The translations under genes and the position numbers were made by a program. The notes beneath the pieces were generated by a model. The model had not been told where the DNA came from and made no database searches. It saw nothing but the letters and a program-made list of their open reading frames with translations. DNA of 64,000 nucleotides. Origin: Lachnoclostridium sp. An76 (GTDB lineage Bacteria > Bacillota > Clostridia > Lachnospirales > Lachnospiraceae). The stretch lies in assembly GCF_002161355.1 (NCBI RefSeq), contig NZ_NFHL01000006.1:62001-126000 (forward strand), in the 5' to 3' direction. Positions 27,911-37,285 of the stretch are shown in pieces (within the stretch, counting starts at the first letter, position 1; each line of letters begins with the position of its first letter).

Positions 27911-29303
27911 TACGATGTCAAAGAAGAAGGAAGAGTTTATTCCCCTGGAAGAGGGGAAAGTGAAGATGTACGTGTGCGGGCCGACGGTATATAACTTTAT
28001 CCATATCGGGAATGCACGCCCGATGATCGCGTTCGATACGGTGAGGCGCTATTTTGAGTATAAAGGGTATGACGTGAATTTTGTGTCTAATTTCACGGAC
28101 GTGGACGACAAGATCATTAAGAAAGCGATCGAGGAGGGCGTGACCGCGGACGAGATCTCAAAACGCTATATTGCCGAGTGCAAGAAGGATATGGAGGCAA
28201 TGAATATCAAGCCCGCGACTAAGAATCCTCTTGCCACGGAGGAGATCTGCGGCATGGTGGATATGATCCAGACCCTGATCGATAAGGGCTATGCCTATGA
28301 GAAGAACGGCACAGTGTACTACCGTACCAGAAAGTTCGAGGGATACGGAAAACTGTCGCACAAAAATCTGGACGATCTCCGCTCCGGCGGCAGGACCCTC
28401 CTGGTGACCGGTGAGGACGAGAAGGAAGATCCCCTTGACTTTGTGCTCTGGAAGCCGAAAAAGGAAGGGGAGCCTGCGTGGGAGTCACCGTGGAGCGAAG
28501 GACGTCCGGGATGGCATATCGAGTGCTCGGAGATGTCCAAGAAATATCTTGGCGAGCAGATCGACATCCATGCGGGAGGGGAGGACCTGATCTTCCCTCA
28601 CCATGAAAACGAGATCGCACAGAGCGAGGCTGCCAATGGCAGGGAATTTGCAAGATACTGGATGCACAACGGATTCCTCAACATCGACAACCGCAAGATG
28701 TCCAAATCCCTTGGGAACTTCTTTACGGTGCGCGAGATCAGCGAGAAGTATGATCTCCAGGTACTCCGCTTTTTCATGCTGAGCGCGCATTACAGAAGCC
28801 CGCTGAATTTCAGCGCGGAGCTGATGGAGGCCGCGAAGAACGGGCTGGAGCGTATCCTGACCGCTGCGGAAAACCTGAGGTTCCTGTCCGGAAACGCAGG
28901 GGACGGAGCGATGACAGAGGAAGAAAAAGAGCTGTTCTCCAGGACGGAAGAATATGTAGCTGACTTTGAGCGCGCCATGGACGATGACTTTAATACAGCG
29001 GACGCGATCGCGGCTGTATTTGACCTTGTGAAATATATCAACACCACAGCGGACGGATCCCGTTCCAGGGAGTATCTGGACAGCCTGTATGCGCGCCTTC
29101 AGACATTGACGGATGTACTCGGCATTATCGTTGACAAAGAGGAAGAGATGCTTGACGCGGACATCGAGGCTATGATCGAGAAGCGTCAGGCAGCGAGAAA
29201 GGAAAGAAATTTCGCCCTGGCTGACCAGATCAGGGATGAACTTCTGGCAAAAGGGATCATTCTTGAGGATACGAGAGAAGGAGTAAAATGGAAAAAAGCG
29301 TAG
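27894..29303 (+). CDS. cysS: Cysteinyl-tRNA synthetase
   Basis: 469 residues, class I synthetase. The zinc/substrate cysteine is in [18 protein letters not shown] (HIGH-like HIGN), the second zinc site is WHIECSEMS and [18 protein letters not shown], and the KMSKS loop is [12 protein letters not shown] (about 265-276). Starts at ATG 27894 or 27897 are both possible. It shares the Cys T-box with cysE, so precursor synthesis and charging are co-regulated. It overlaps mrnC by 16 bp. Confidence 0.97.
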   Translation: MMKIYNTMSKKKEEFIPLEEGKVKMYVCGPTVYNFIHIGNARPMIAFDTVRRYFEYKGYDVNFVSNFTDVDDKIIKKAIEEGVTADEISKRYIAECKKDMEAMNIKPATKNPLATEEICGMVDMIQTLIDKGYAYEKNGTVYYRTRKFEGYGKLSHKNLDDLRSGGRTLLVTGEDEKEDPLDFVLWKPKKEGEPAWESPWSEGRPGWHIECSEMSKKYLGEQIDIHAGGEDLIFPHHENEIAQSEAANGREFARYWMHNGFLNIDNRKMSKSLGNFFTVREISEKYDLQVLRFFMLSAHYRSPLNFSAELMEAAKNGLERILTAAENLRFLSGNAGDGAMTEEEKELFSRTEEYVADFERAMDDDFNTADAIAAVFDLVKYINTTADGSRSREYLDSLYARLQTLTDVLGIIVDKEEEMLDADIEAMIEKRQAARKERNFALADQIRDELLAKGIILEDTREGVKWKKA

Positions 29304-29767
29304 AGTTCGGGTTTGAGCATTATATGGAACAGATACCTGGTATGGGGAAAGTGGATCCCCGTGCCAGCTCTCCGCTCGTGCTGGCGTATATCGGCGACTG
29401 CGTCTTTGACCTGATCATCAAGATGATGGTGGCAGGCAGGGGCAACAGGCAGGTCCATAAGCTGCATGAAGAGACCAGCCATTATGTACAGGCGTCTGCG
29501 CAGTCCTTTATGATGCGTGCCATGCAGGAGCATCTGACAGAAGAAGAACATGCAGTGTACCGGAGAGGAAGGAATGCCCGGAGTGTCTCCCCGGCGAAAA
29601 ATCAGTCGATCACAGATTACCGGCGGGCTACTGGTTTTGAGGCGCTCATCGGGTATCTGTACCTGAACCGGGAGTATGCAAGGCTCACGGAGCTGGTGTC
29701 CATCGGGCTTGAGAGCATGAGGGCGGCAGACAGGGAAGAGAGCACAGAAGATGCAGGGAAATCATAG
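29288..29767 (+). CDS. mrnC: Mini-ribonuclease III
   Basis: 159 residues with an RNase III catalytic domain but no double-stranded-RNA-binding domain. [18 protein letters not shown] carries the catalytic aspartate and [13 protein letters not shown] the second metal-binding cluster. MrnC matures 23S rRNA in Firmicutes. The cysS-mrnC-rlmB order is conserved. The GAGAAGGAG site lies inside the end of cysS. Confidence 0.95.
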   Translation: MEKSVEFGFEHYMEQIPGMGKVDPRASSPLVLAYIGDCVFDLIIKMMVAGRGNRQVHKLHEETSHYVQASAQSFMMRAMQEHLTEEEHAVYRRGRNARSVSPAKNQSITDYRRATGFEALIGYLYLNREYARLTELVSIGLESMRAADREESTEDAGKS

Positions 29768-29822
29768 GATGCAGGAGAATTACAGTATGCAGGAAAATCA
29801 CAGAGTGCAGAAAAATGTCGGG
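29751..29822 (+). repeat. 18-bp in-frame tandem repeat at rlmB start
   Basis: Four copies of an 18-bp unit, beginning at 29751, 29769, 29787 and 29805, each starting ATGCAG or GTGCAG and encoding MQxN(H/Y)x. The units also contain GCAGGA sequences that could act as ribosome sites for the next start codon. Confidence 0.8.
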
Positions 29823-30605
29823 AATCAGGACGAATATACAGGAAGGCCGGGACAGGACAGGGAGCACACGCTTGTCATTGAGGGGCGCAACGCGGTGCTG
29901 GAGGCGTTCCGGTCCGGGCGCACCATTGACAAGCTCTTTGTGCTGGACGGCTGTCAGGACGGCCCGGTGCGCACTATTATCCGGGAGGCGAAGAAGCACG
30001 GCGCGATCCTGAATTTTGTCGGGAAGGAACGTCTCGCCCAGCTCAGCCAGACAGGCAGGCATCAGGGAGTCATAGCCTATGCTGCCGCGTATGATTATGC
30101 AGAGGTGGAAGATATGCTGAAGCTGGCAGAGGAGAGGGGAGAGGATCCGTTTCTCATCCTTCTGGACGGGATCGAGGATCCCCATAACCTGGGCGCGATC
30201 ATACGGACCGCGAATATCGCAGGCGCACACGGGGTCATTATCCCTAAGAGGCGCGCTGTCGGGCTGACGGCGACTGTGGCAAAGACCTCCGCAGGAGCGC
30301 TTAATTATACTCCGGTGGCAAAGGTGACGAACCTGGCAAAGACGATGGAAGAACTGAAGGAAAAAGGGATCTGGTTCGTCTGCGCGGATATGGACGGAGA
30401 AGAGATGTACAGCCTGGACCTGACAGGCCCCATTGGCCTTGTGATAGGAAACGAAGGGGAAGGGGTGAGCCGGCTGGTAAAAGAAACCTGTGACTTTACT
30501 GCCGGGATCCCGATGAAGGGGGAGATCAATTCCCTGAACGCATCTGTGGCAGGAGGAGTCCTGGCGTATGAGATCGTGCGCCAGCGGCTGCAGAAAGCGC
30601 GGTGA
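29751..30605 (+). CDS. rlmB: 23S rRNA (guanosine-2'-O-)-methyltransferase RlmB/TrmH family
   Basis: 284 residues. After a variable N-terminus, EGRNAVLEAFRSGRTIDKLFV begins the substrate-binding domain, and the SPOUT knot contains ILLDGIEDPHNLGAIIRTANIAGAHGV, LVIGNEGEGVSRL and IPMKGEINSLNASVAGGVLAYE. It 2'-O-methylates a guanosine of 23S rRNA or a similar RNA. The first 24 or so residues consist of a degenerate MQ-x-N-H/Y-x repeat that also offers alternative starts at 29769, 29787 and 29805 (GTG). Its final TGA overlaps the GTG of the sigma factor. Confidence 0.93.
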   Translation: MQGNHRMQENYSMQENHRVQKNVGNQDEYTGRPGQDREHTLVIEGRNAVLEAFRSGRTIDKLFVLDGCQDGPVRTIIREAKKHGAILNFVGKERLAQLSQTGRHQGVIAYAAAYDYAEVEDMLKLAEERGEDPFLILLDGIEDPHNLGAIIRTANIAGAHGVIIPKRRAVGLTATVAKTSAGALNYTPVAKVTNLAKTMEELKEKGIWFVCADMDGEEMYSLDLTGPIGLVIGNEGEGVSRLVKETCDFTAGIPMKGEINSLNASVAGGVLAYEIVRQRLQKAR

Positions 30606-31231
30606 CCGGGATGGGGAAATATGACAGGCTGACGGACGAGCAGCTCATCGAAAGGCTCAGGAAGGGCGAGCGGGAGATCATGGACCATCTTATGGTCAAA
30701 TATAAATCCATGGTCCGGAAAAAGGCGCGGGCAATGTATCTCCTGGGCGGAGAGAATGAGGATCTGATCCAGGAAGGGATGATCGGTCTGATCAAGGCGG
30801 TGCGGGACTATGATCCGTCCCAGGGCACATCTTTTTCCAGCTTTGCGGAGCTGTGTGTGTCCAGGCAGATGTACAGTGCGATCGAGGCGTCGAAGAGAAA
30901 AAAACATCTTCCTCTGAATACCTATATCTCACTGTATGAAGAGAGCGAAGTAGAGAAGGACGGCAGGAAGATGCCTCTGATCGATACGATCGAGCCGGAG
31001 CAGGAGACTGACCCTGAGGCGCTGTATTTTGGGAAAGAATACACAGAGGCGTTCGTGGAGCAGCTGAAGGGAAACTTAAGCGCCCTTGAAAACCATGTCC
31101 TTTATCTTCACCTGATGGGGACGGATTACAGAAAGATCGCGGAGCTGCTTGACAAGAGCCCGAAATCGATCGATAATGCACTGCAAAGGATAAAAAGCAA
31201 GGCGGAGAAGATGCTCCGCCGGGACGAGTGA
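30602..31231 (+). CDS. Sigma-70 family factor, SigH-like
   Basis: 209 residues. Region 2 is clear (GEREIMDHLMVKYKSMVRKKARAMYLLGGENEDLIQEGMIGLIKAVRDYDPSQGTSFSSFAELCVSRQM) and region 4 is present (NHVLYLHLMGTDYRKIAELLDKSPKSIDNALQRIKSKA). The arrangement and place after rlmB match SigH, the early-stationary/sporulation sigma factor, although such genes persist in non-sporulating relatives. GTG 30602 overlaps the rlmB stop; ATG 30611 is an alternative with GACCGGG in front. Confidence 0.88.
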   Translation: MTGMGKYDRLTDEQLIERLRKGEREIMDHLMVKYKSMVRKKARAMYLLGGENEDLIQEGMIGLIKAVRDYDPSQGTSFSSFAELCVSRQMYSAIEASKRKKHLPLNTYISLYEESEVEKDGRKMPLIDTIEPEQETDPEALYFGKEYTEAFVEQLKGNLSALENHVLYLHLMGTDYRKIAELLDKSPKSIDNALQRIKSKAEKMLRRDE

Positions 31232-31251
31232 GAAAGACAGGAGATGAGACG

Positions 31252-32109
31252 ATGAAGAAAACAAATAATTACTGGATGGCTGTTCTTGTTTTTGTTCTGA
31301 CGATGGTACTGCTGTATGGCGGGACGCTTTTTATTTCCCTCGTGGCAGCAGTCGGCGGGGCCGTGATGGGCGGCGACAGGGCTTTGGACCTGGTCGAACG
31401 CTTTATAATGGAAAATCAGAACCTGCTCTCCTGCCTGATCTATATCGTGCCGGGTGCGGTATTCCTTACGTGGTACTATTTCGCATTTGTTGAAAAGAGG
31501 GGCGTCAGGCAGACTCTGGCTTCCCACACAAGGCGTCTGACCCCTGCGTGCTTCGGCTGGGTGGTGCTCCTGGGATTTGCTGTGCAGCATGTGATCTCCC
31601 TCATCATGGCGCTGATCTATGTTCTGCTCCCGTCTGCCATGGACCAGTATACGGAGATGATCGACTCCTCAGGAATTACCGAGTATTCGATCCTGTGGGC
31701 AGTGGCTACGCTGATCCTTCCGCCGATCGTGGAGGAGACAATCTTCCGCGGGCTGATCCTTCAGTATCTGGGACGCGCGGGCGCCGGATTTGTCGTGGCG
31801 AACCTGATCCAGGCGGTCCTTTTCGGAGTTTTCCACATGAACCTCGTGCAGGGCATCTACACCGCCCTTCTCGGCTTCCTGCTCGGCTGGCTGGCGTACC
31901 GATATGACAGCATCCTGGTGCCAATGCTGCTGCATGCCATATTTAACCTGTTCGGGACAGTGCTTGTGGATCTGGAGAGCAGGTTCCTCCCGGACATCGT
32001 CCTGACACTGATCATACTTGTCAGTGTCCCGCTGCTCATCGTCACGATCCTGATGATCCACTTTGGGGTCGGCGAGAAGAAAAAGAAGATCAGAGAGGTA
32101 CAGCAATGA
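31252..32109 (+). CDS. CPBP-family intramembrane metalloprotease
   Basis: 285 residues, seven or eight membrane segments. Abi/CPBP motifs are visible: [12 protein letters not shown] (EExxxR, motif 1), [13 protein letters not shown] (motif 2, histidine) and the [12 protein letters not shown] segment (motif 3). The family includes CAAX prenyl proteases and bacteriocin-immunity proteins; the substrate is unknown. GTG 31228 is also open, but ACAGGAGATGAGACG supports ATG 31252. It overlaps dtd by 4 bp. Confidence 0.9.
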   Translation: MKKTNNYWMAVLVFVLTMVLLYGGTLFISLVAAVGGAVMGGDRALDLVERFIMENQNLLSCLIYIVPGAVFLTWYYFAFVEKRGVRQTLASHTRRLTPACFGWVVLLGFAVQHVISLIMALIYVLLPSAMDQYTEMIDSSGITEYSILWAVATLILPPIVEETIFRGLILQYLGRAGAGFVVANLIQAVLFGVFHMNLVQGIYTALLGFLLGWLAYRYDSILVPMLLHAIFNLFGTVLVDLESRFLPDIVLTLIILVSVPLLIVTILMIHFGVGEKKKKIREVQQ

Positions 32110-32552
32110 GATTTGTGATACAGGTGGTTAAGGAAGCGTCAGTAAAAGTGGAAGGGGAGACGATCGGACAGATCGGGAAGGGGTACCTTGTCCTGATCGG
32201 GGTCTCGGACAGTGATACAGAGGCTGTCGCTGATAAGATGATAAGAAAGATGACCGGGCTTCGGATATTTGCCGATGAAAACGGGAAGACGAACCTGTCC
32301 CTCGCGGATGTGGGTGGAAGCCTTCTTCTTGTTTCCCAGTTTACCCTTTACGCGAACTGCAAGAAGGGGAACCGCCCCAGCTTTATCGAGGCGGGAGCAC
32401 CGGATAAAGCGGAGGCACTGTATGAGTATATCATCCGGGAGTGCGGGAAGACAGTCCCGGATGTACAGACCGGGAAGTTTGGGGCGGAGATGGAAGTAAG
32501 CCTGGTCAATGACGGGCCGTTTACCATCCTGCTGGATTCGGAAACGTTATAG
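32106..32552 (+). CDS. dtd: D-aminoacyl-tRNA deacylase
   Basis: 148 residues, standard length. The active-site segments are [17 protein letters not shown] and the Gly-cisPro loop NDGPFT near the C-terminus. It hydrolyses D-amino acids from tRNA. It is coupled to the CPBP gene by an ATGA overlap and closes the cysE-to-dtd gene run. Confidence 0.96.
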   Translation: MRFVIQVVKEASVKVEGETIGQIGKGYLVLIGVSDSDTEAVADKMIRKMTGLRIFADENGKTNLSLADVGGSLLLVSQFTLYANCKKGNRPSFIEAGAPDKAEALYEYIIRECGKTVPDVQTGKFGAEMEVSLVNDGPFTILLDSETL

Positions 32553-32579
32553 ATATCTTTTCAAAGAGGAGGATCAGGT

Positions 32580-32999
32580 ATGACGATGAATGGAAGAAGA
32601 ATAGGCAAAATGATTTTAAACTGCTTTGCGACAGCATTCATATATCTGGTGATGTACTATTTATCATACCGGGTTTTCCGTGAGTATTTATTTGTATGGA
32701 CAGCGGATAACAGATACTGGTATACATGGATCTTGCCATTTGTATTCATCTTCCTGGGAAAATATATTATAAGTTACAGTATAACTTTTGGCAGTATCGC
32801 CGGCACATTTACAGGACAATATCTGGGCGACTATATCCAGAAAATAAGAATGGAAAAGATCACGTTATATTCGACTGCCGAAGAGAGGTGGCATCTGTCC
32901 CTGCATTATGGAGTGGCCATATGGCTTGCTGTTATCCTGATCTTTTTAGTCATCGGAATATTGCTGGAAAAGAAATTAAAGAAAAAAACCTCTTCTTAA
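32580..32999 (+). CDS. Membrane protein of unknown function
   Basis: 139 residues with three or four predicted membrane helices (about 11-30, 48-66, 70-85 and 112-130) and a lysine-rich C-terminus (EKKLKKKTSS), so probably N- and C-termini inside. It is aromatic-rich (YLVMYYLSYRVFREYLFVW). I do not recognise a family. A strong GAGGAGGATCAGGT site supports ATG 32580. It is the last gene before a strong terminator. Confidence 0.72.
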   Translation: MTMNGRRIGKMILNCFATAFIYLVMYYLSYRVFREYLFVWTADNRYWYTWILPFVFIFLGKYIISYSITFGSIAGTFTGQYLGDYIQKIRMEKITLYSTAEERWHLSLHYGVAIWLAVILIFLVIGILLEKKLKKKTSS

Positions 33000-33018
33000 A
33001 TACAACCCGAATGAGAAA

Positions 33019-33065
33019 CCGGGAGAACTTCCGTTTATAGTGCGGAAGTTCTCCCGGCTTTTTGA
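33019..33065 (+). terminator. Strong terminator
   Basis: A 15-bp perfect stem CCGGGAGAACTTCCG/CGGAAGTTCTCCCGG around a 9-nt loop, followed by CTTTTTG, closes the unit ending at 32999. Confidence 0.88.
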
Positions 33066-33133
33066 AATAAAAAAGAATTGCTGCTCCGGCAGATCCTCTG
33101 TCTGCTTTTGCAGCAATTCTTTCAAAGTAAAAA

Positions 33134-33206
33134 AGCTGTCTAGGGGACTTGAACCCCCGGCCTCCGCCTTACCAAGGCGACGCGCTACCGACTGCGCCAA
33201 GACAGC
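33134..33206 (-). tRNA. tRNA-Thr (GGT)
   Basis: 73 nt on the reverse strand. Acceptor GCTGTCT pairs with AGACAGC. The anticodon stem TCGCC/GGCGG encloses TTGGTAA, giving anticodon GGT, which reads ACC/ACU. The T-arm is GGGGGTTCAAGTCCCC. Confidence 0.93.
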
Positions 33207-33236
33207 CTGCTGTATGGTGTTTCATACGCAATGACT

Positions 33237-33266
33237 AATATACACCAGCAAGAGCGGGATTGTCAA
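33237..33266 (-). promoter_or_regulatory. Promoter of tRNA-Thr
   Basis: On the reverse strand TTGACA (33266-33261), 18-nt spacer, TATATT (33242-33237), about 30 bp before the tRNA. Confidence 0.8.
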
Positions 33267-33370
33267 GAAAAAAATGCAATGATTTCTGTCATTTCATGTA
33301 TGTCTGCCCGGGGTGTGCTATACTGAATGAAACGCAGTGGTGCTTCCCGGACAGGCGGGAGGAAAAAGCT

Positions 33371-33739
33371 ATGAAAATAGGAATGGAGGAACTGGAAGAT
33401 TTAAGAGACGGACTGGAGCGGCTGCTGGAGTTTATCAGAGGGATGGAGCAAGGGGAACTGCCGTATTTTTATCGGTATTTCCATACGATGAAATCAAATA
33501 TCGAGATGTTTTTCTGTATCGGCTGTGAGGATATCGCTGACTTTTTTCCTGTGCTGGAACGGGACTGGAAAGCTTCCCACACGATGTTCATCGGAGTGCA
33601 GGACTATGACCTGAGAAAGGAACACCCCGAGGCGGATCCCATGCTGTGTCTGTATTTTGCGCGGCTTCTGGCTGAGGTGGGAAAGTATTTTGAGAGAGGG
33701 AAAGCGGAATTTGTAAGAGAAGGTTCCTCTGCGGTCTGA
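33371..33739 (+). CDS. Hypothetical cytosolic protein
   Basis: 122 residues, acidic and helical (MKIGMEELEDLRDGLERLLEFIRGMEQGELPYFYRYFHTMKSNIEMFF), with no membrane segment or signal. The middle CIGCEDIADFFPVLERDWKASHTMF carries two cysteines. The frame is open upstream to 33260, but GGCGGGAGGAAAAAGCT right before ATG 33371 fixes the start. I do not recognise a family. It is followed by a tandem repeat and a hairpin, and converges on the transporter at 33895. Confidence 0.7.
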   Translation: MKIGMEELEDLRDGLERLLEFIRGMEQGELPYFYRYFHTMKSNIEMFFCIGCEDIADFFPVLERDWKASHTMFIGVQDYDLRKEHPEADPMLCLYFARLLAEVGKYFERGKAEFVREGSSAV

Positions 33740-33756
33740 CGCCGGAGATGCAGGGA

Positions 33757-33805
33757 GACTGTTGGAACTGCTTATGGGACAGACTGCTGGAACTGATTAT
33801 GTGAT
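33757..33805 (+). repeat. 25-bp imperfect tandem duplication
   Basis: GACTGTTGGAACTGCTTATG at 33757 is repeated as GACTGCTGGAACTGATTATG at 33782, with a 25-bp period, in the gap between convergent genes. Confidence 0.6.
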
Positions 33806-33844
33806 CATGGGACAGGGAGCAGGAGGCGCAGATAATACGCTGAT

Positions 33845-33889
33845 ATCGTGAGAGAGCAGGATGAGAAGTCCAGTCTGCTCTCTCACGAT
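33845..33889 (-). terminator. Perfect 15-bp hairpin between convergent genes
   Basis: ATCGTGAGAGAGCAG (33845-33859) pairs exactly with 33875-33889, just past the stop of the transporter on the reverse strand. There is no T-run, so its role as a terminator is inferred from position. Confidence 0.55.
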
Positions 33890-33894
33890 GCGGA

Positions 33895-35379
33895 TTACTT
33901 CCTGTATGTTGTCTGGTGTTTGAAGGTTTTCTTCTTCCGGCTGACCATGAATACCATGAGCAGGAATGCGATGCCGATCACCATCCACACAGCGAACACG
34001 GCAGGACCCTGTGTGCTGAATTTGTCATAATATCCTTTCAGATAGATGATGACAACGATCCATGGCAGCACATAAGTCATATATCCGCGGATGAACTGCG
34101 GGAATTTCATGCCGTTCCCGGAATTGGCCTCCCGGATGAAATTATCCCATCCCCAGCCGTTCTTATGCGTACAGAACATCAGGTAGATCACAGAGCCCAG
34201 CGGCAGGATGTTGTTGGAGACAAGGAAGTCCTCCAGGTCCATGATGGTGGAACCGCTGCCCAGGGGCTGGAGTCCGGCGAGGACGTTGAAGCCCAGGATG
34301 CAGGGGATGCTGAGCACGATAATGATCACGATATTGATCCCCACAGACTTCCTGCGGCTGGCTCCGAACAGGTCCATGCCGAAAGAGACGATATTCTCAA
34401 ACACGCCTACGATCGTGGACAGCGCGGCGAAGAACAGGAACAGGAAGAACAGCGCTCCCCAGAACCGCCCGCCCGGCATCTGTGTAAAAATATTCGGCAG
34501 GGTGATGAACACCAGGCCCGGACCGGCTCCGGGTTCTACGCCGAAGGCGAAGCATGCGGGGAATACGATCAGCCCGGCAGTCAGGGCGACGAAAGTATCC
34601 AGCAGCACGATGCTTAAAGATTCTCCCATGAGGGAGCGGGATTTATCCAGATAGCTGCCGAAGATCGCCATGCCGCCCATCCCGATGCTGAGCGTAAAGA
34701 AGGACTGGCTCATAGCTCCGAAGATCACATTCCCAAGCCCGGCTTCTTTCAGACGTCCGAAGTCCGGGATGAGATAGAAGCGCAGGCCCTCTGACGCCCC
34801 TGTGAGGGTGATGGAGCGGACCGCCAGTACGACCATGATCGCCAGCAGACAGAGCATGGTGGCTTTCATGATCTTCTCCACGCCTTTCTGGAGCCCGATG
34901 CTGCAGATCCAGAAGGAGAGCAGGATGACCAGTATGGTCCAGAACATGAGCGTGCCCGGGGACTGGAGCATGGAGTCGTACTTCTCTGCGACAGCTTCGG
35001 CGGTGACGCCGGTGAACTCGCCTTTCGCCATGCGGAAGCAGTAGTAGAGCATCCATCCGCCCACCATGGAGTAAAACATCACGAGCAGATAATTGCCCGC
35101 GATGGCAAACCAGCGCGTGTAATGCCAGCGGGAGCCCTCAGGTTCCAGTACATTGTAGGATGTGGCGATGCTCTTCTGGCTGGCGCGCCCTACGCTGAAC
35201 TCGCACACGATGATAGGCATCCCGAGGATCACGAGGAACAGTAAGTAAATAAGGATAAAGGCAGCGCCTCCGTACTGGCCCGCCATGTACGGGAATTTCC
35301 ATACATTTCCGAGCCCGATGGCGCATCCCGCGGATACGAGGATGAACCCGAGGCGGGAACCGAACTTTTCTCTTTTCAT
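33895..35379 (-). CDS. Sodium-dependent transporter, NSS/SNF family (second)
   Basis: 494 residues, about 12 membrane segments. The start REKFGSRLGFILVSAGCAIGLGNVWKFPYMAGQYGGAAF carries the sodium-site signature of unwound helix 1. It imports amino acids or similar compounds with Na+; the substrate is unknown. The frame is open 15 codons further upstream, but ATG 35379 gives the usual N-terminus with AAAGGAAAC in front. It is related to the transporter at 8145 but distinct: longer, and with a different C-terminal end. Confidence 0.93.
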   Translation of the reverse strand: MKREKFGSRLGFILVSAGCAIGLGNVWKFPYMAGQYGGAAFILIYLLFLVILGMPIIVCEFSVGRASQKSIATSYNVLEPEGSRWHYTRWFAIAGNYLLVMFYSMVGGWMLYYCFRMAKGEFTGVTAEAVAEKYDSMLQSPGTLMFWTILVILLSFWICSIGLQKGVEKIMKATMLCLLAIMVVLAVRSITLTGASEGLRFYLIPDFGRLKEAGLGNVIFGAMSQSFFTLSIGMGGMAIFGSYLDKSRSLMGESLSIVLLDTFVALTAGLIVFPACFAFGVEPGAGPGLVFITLPNIFTQMPGGRFWGALFFLFLFFAALSTIVGVFENIVSFGMDLFGASRRKSVGINIVIIIVLSIPCILGFNVLAGLQPLGSGSTIMDLEDFLVSNNILPLGSVIYLMFCTHKNGWGWDNFIREANSGNGMKFPQFIRGYMTYVLPWIVVIIYLKGYYDKFSTQGPAVFAVWMVIGIAFLLMVFMVSRKKKTFKHQTTYRK

Positions 35380-35559
35380 AATATCATTTGTTTCCTTTCT
35401 GTAATTCTTTTGAGAGTATAGCACGGAACAGGCGGGATGGAAAGTAAAAAGTGCGCGGGTGCACGAGTAGAAAATGCGGGTTATCCGCCTCTTGTGGTCA
35501 TTTGTATTTTATGGTAAGATAATCTCCATGAAGTTTTTGCGTTATCAGAGGAGGATATA

Positions 35560-37227
35560 ATGGAAAACGAAGCTGTTTCAAAGAATTTTATCGAGCAGGA
35601 GATCGACAGGGATCTGGCGGAAGGTGTATATGATCATGTCTGCACCCGTTTCCCACCTGAGCCGAACGGATATCTCCATATCGGACATGCCAAGTCTATC
35701 CTTTTAAATTACGGGCTTGCCCAGGAATACGGCGGGACCTTTCATATGAGATTTGACGACACGAACCCCACGAAGGAGAGAATGGAGTTTGTTGATTCGA
35801 TCAAAGAGGATATCAAGTGGCTGGGAGCGGACTGGGGAGACCATCTGTATTTTGCTTCCGATTATTTTGATCAGATGTATGAATGTGCGGTCAAGCTGAT
35901 CAAAAAGGGTAAGGCGTTTGTCTGCGACCTGACTCCGGAGCAGATGAGGGAGTACCGCGGCACGCTGAAAGAGCCGGGGAAGGAGAGCCCGTACAGGAAC
36001 CGCTCTGTCGAGGAAAACCTGAGGCTCTTTGAGGAAATGCGCGAAGGGAAATATAAGGACGGAGAGAAAGTGCTCCGCGCGAAGATCGACATGGCTTCCC
36101 CGAATATCAATATGAGGGACCCGATCATTTACAGGGTGGCGCACATGACCCACCACAACACAGGGGACAAGTGGTGCATCTATCCGATGTATGATTTCGC
36201 CCATCCGATCGAGGATGCGATCGAGGGGATCACGCACTCCATCTGTACGCTGGAGTTTGAGGACCACAGGCCGCTCTATGACTGGGTAGTGAGAGAGTGT
36301 GAGTTCGAGAATCCGCCGAGGCAGATCGAGTTCGCGAAGCTGTACCTGACAAATGTGGTGACAGGGAAGCGCTATATCAAGAAGCTGGTGGAAGACGGCA
36401 TTGTAGACGGATGGGACGACCCGAGGCTTGTATCCATCGCAGCGCTGAGACGCCGCGGGTTCACGCCGGAGTCCATCAAGATGTTTATCGATATGTGCGG
36501 GGTATCCAAAGCGCAGAGCTCTGTGGATTACGCGATGCTCGAGTACTGTATCCGCGAGGACCTGAAGATGAAGAAGCCGCGTATGATGGCAGTGCTCGAC
36601 CCGATCAAGCTGGTGATCGACAATTACCCGGAAGGACAGGTCGAGTATCTCGATGTGGCGAATAACCTGGAGAATGAGGAACTCGGCTCAAGGAAAGTCC
36701 CGTTCGGACGGGAGCTTTACATTGAGAGAGAAGATTTCATGGAAGAGCCGCCGAAGAAATATTTCCGGCTGTTCCCGGGCAATGAAGTCCGTCTGATGCA
36801 TGCTTACTTTGTGAAGTGTGAAAGCTTTGTTAAAGACGAAAACGGAAATGTGACAGAAGTGCACTGTACCTATGACCCGGAGACAAAGGCAGGAAGCGGA
36901 TTTACCGGAAGGAAGGTAAAGGGCACGATCCACTGGGTTCCGGCTGCTTATGCACAGAAGGCAGAGGTAAGGCTGTATGAAAATCTGATCGATGAGGAGA
37001 AGGGAGTCTATAATAAGGAAGACGGTTCGCTGAACTTAAACCCGGATTCTCTGAAAGTGATAAAGGATGCTTACGTAGAGCCAAGCTTTGAGGGCGCGGG
37101 AGCCTATGACAGCTTCCAGTTTGTGCGCAACGGATATTTCTGTATTGACGCCCATGATTCTGCGCCGGACCATCTGGTGTTTAACCGGATCGTTTCGCTG
37201 AAGAGTTCGTTTAAGCTGCCGAAGTAA
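35560..37227 (+). CDS. glnS: Glutaminyl-tRNA synthetase
   Basis: 555 residues, class [22 protein letters not shown] contains [15 protein letters not shown] the amino-acid pocket, and [19 protein letters not shown] the GlnRS/GluRS-B signature. The C-terminal anticodon-binding beta-barrels follow from about 340. Presence of glnS means glutamine is charged directly, although many Firmicutes use GatCAB instead. An AGAGGAGGAT site precedes the ATG. Confidence 0.97.
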   Translation: MENEAVSKNFIEQEIDRDLAEGVYDHVCTRFPPEPNGYLHIGHAKSILLNYGLAQEYGGTFHMRFDDTNPTKERMEFVDSIKEDIKWLGADWGDHLYFASDYFDQMYECAVKLIKKGKAFVCDLTPEQMREYRGTLKEPGKESPYRNRSVEENLRLFEEMREGKYKDGEKVLRAKIDMASPNINMRDPIIYRVAHMTHHNTGDKWCIYPMYDFAHPIEDAIEGITHSICTLEFEDHRPLYDWVVRECEFENPPRQIEFAKLYLTNVVTGKRYIKKLVEDGIVDGWDDPRLVSIAALRRRGFTPESIKMFIDMCGVSKAQSSVDYAMLEYCIREDLKMKKPRMMAVLDPIKLVIDNYPEGQVEYLDVANNLENEELGSRKVPFGRELYIEREDFMEEPPKKYFRLFPGNEVRLMHAYFVKCESFVKDENGNVTEVHCTYDPETKAGSGFTGRKVKGTIHWVPAAYAQKAEVRLYENLIDEEKGVYNKEDGSLNLNPDSLKVIKDAYVEPSFEGAGAYDSFQFVRNGYFCIDAHDSAPDHLVFNRIVSLKSSFKLPK

Positions 37228-37285
37228 GGTGCAGGCTGTCAGTTTAACTGGCAGGATCAACAGGGCAGGCGGAATAAGAGGGATT

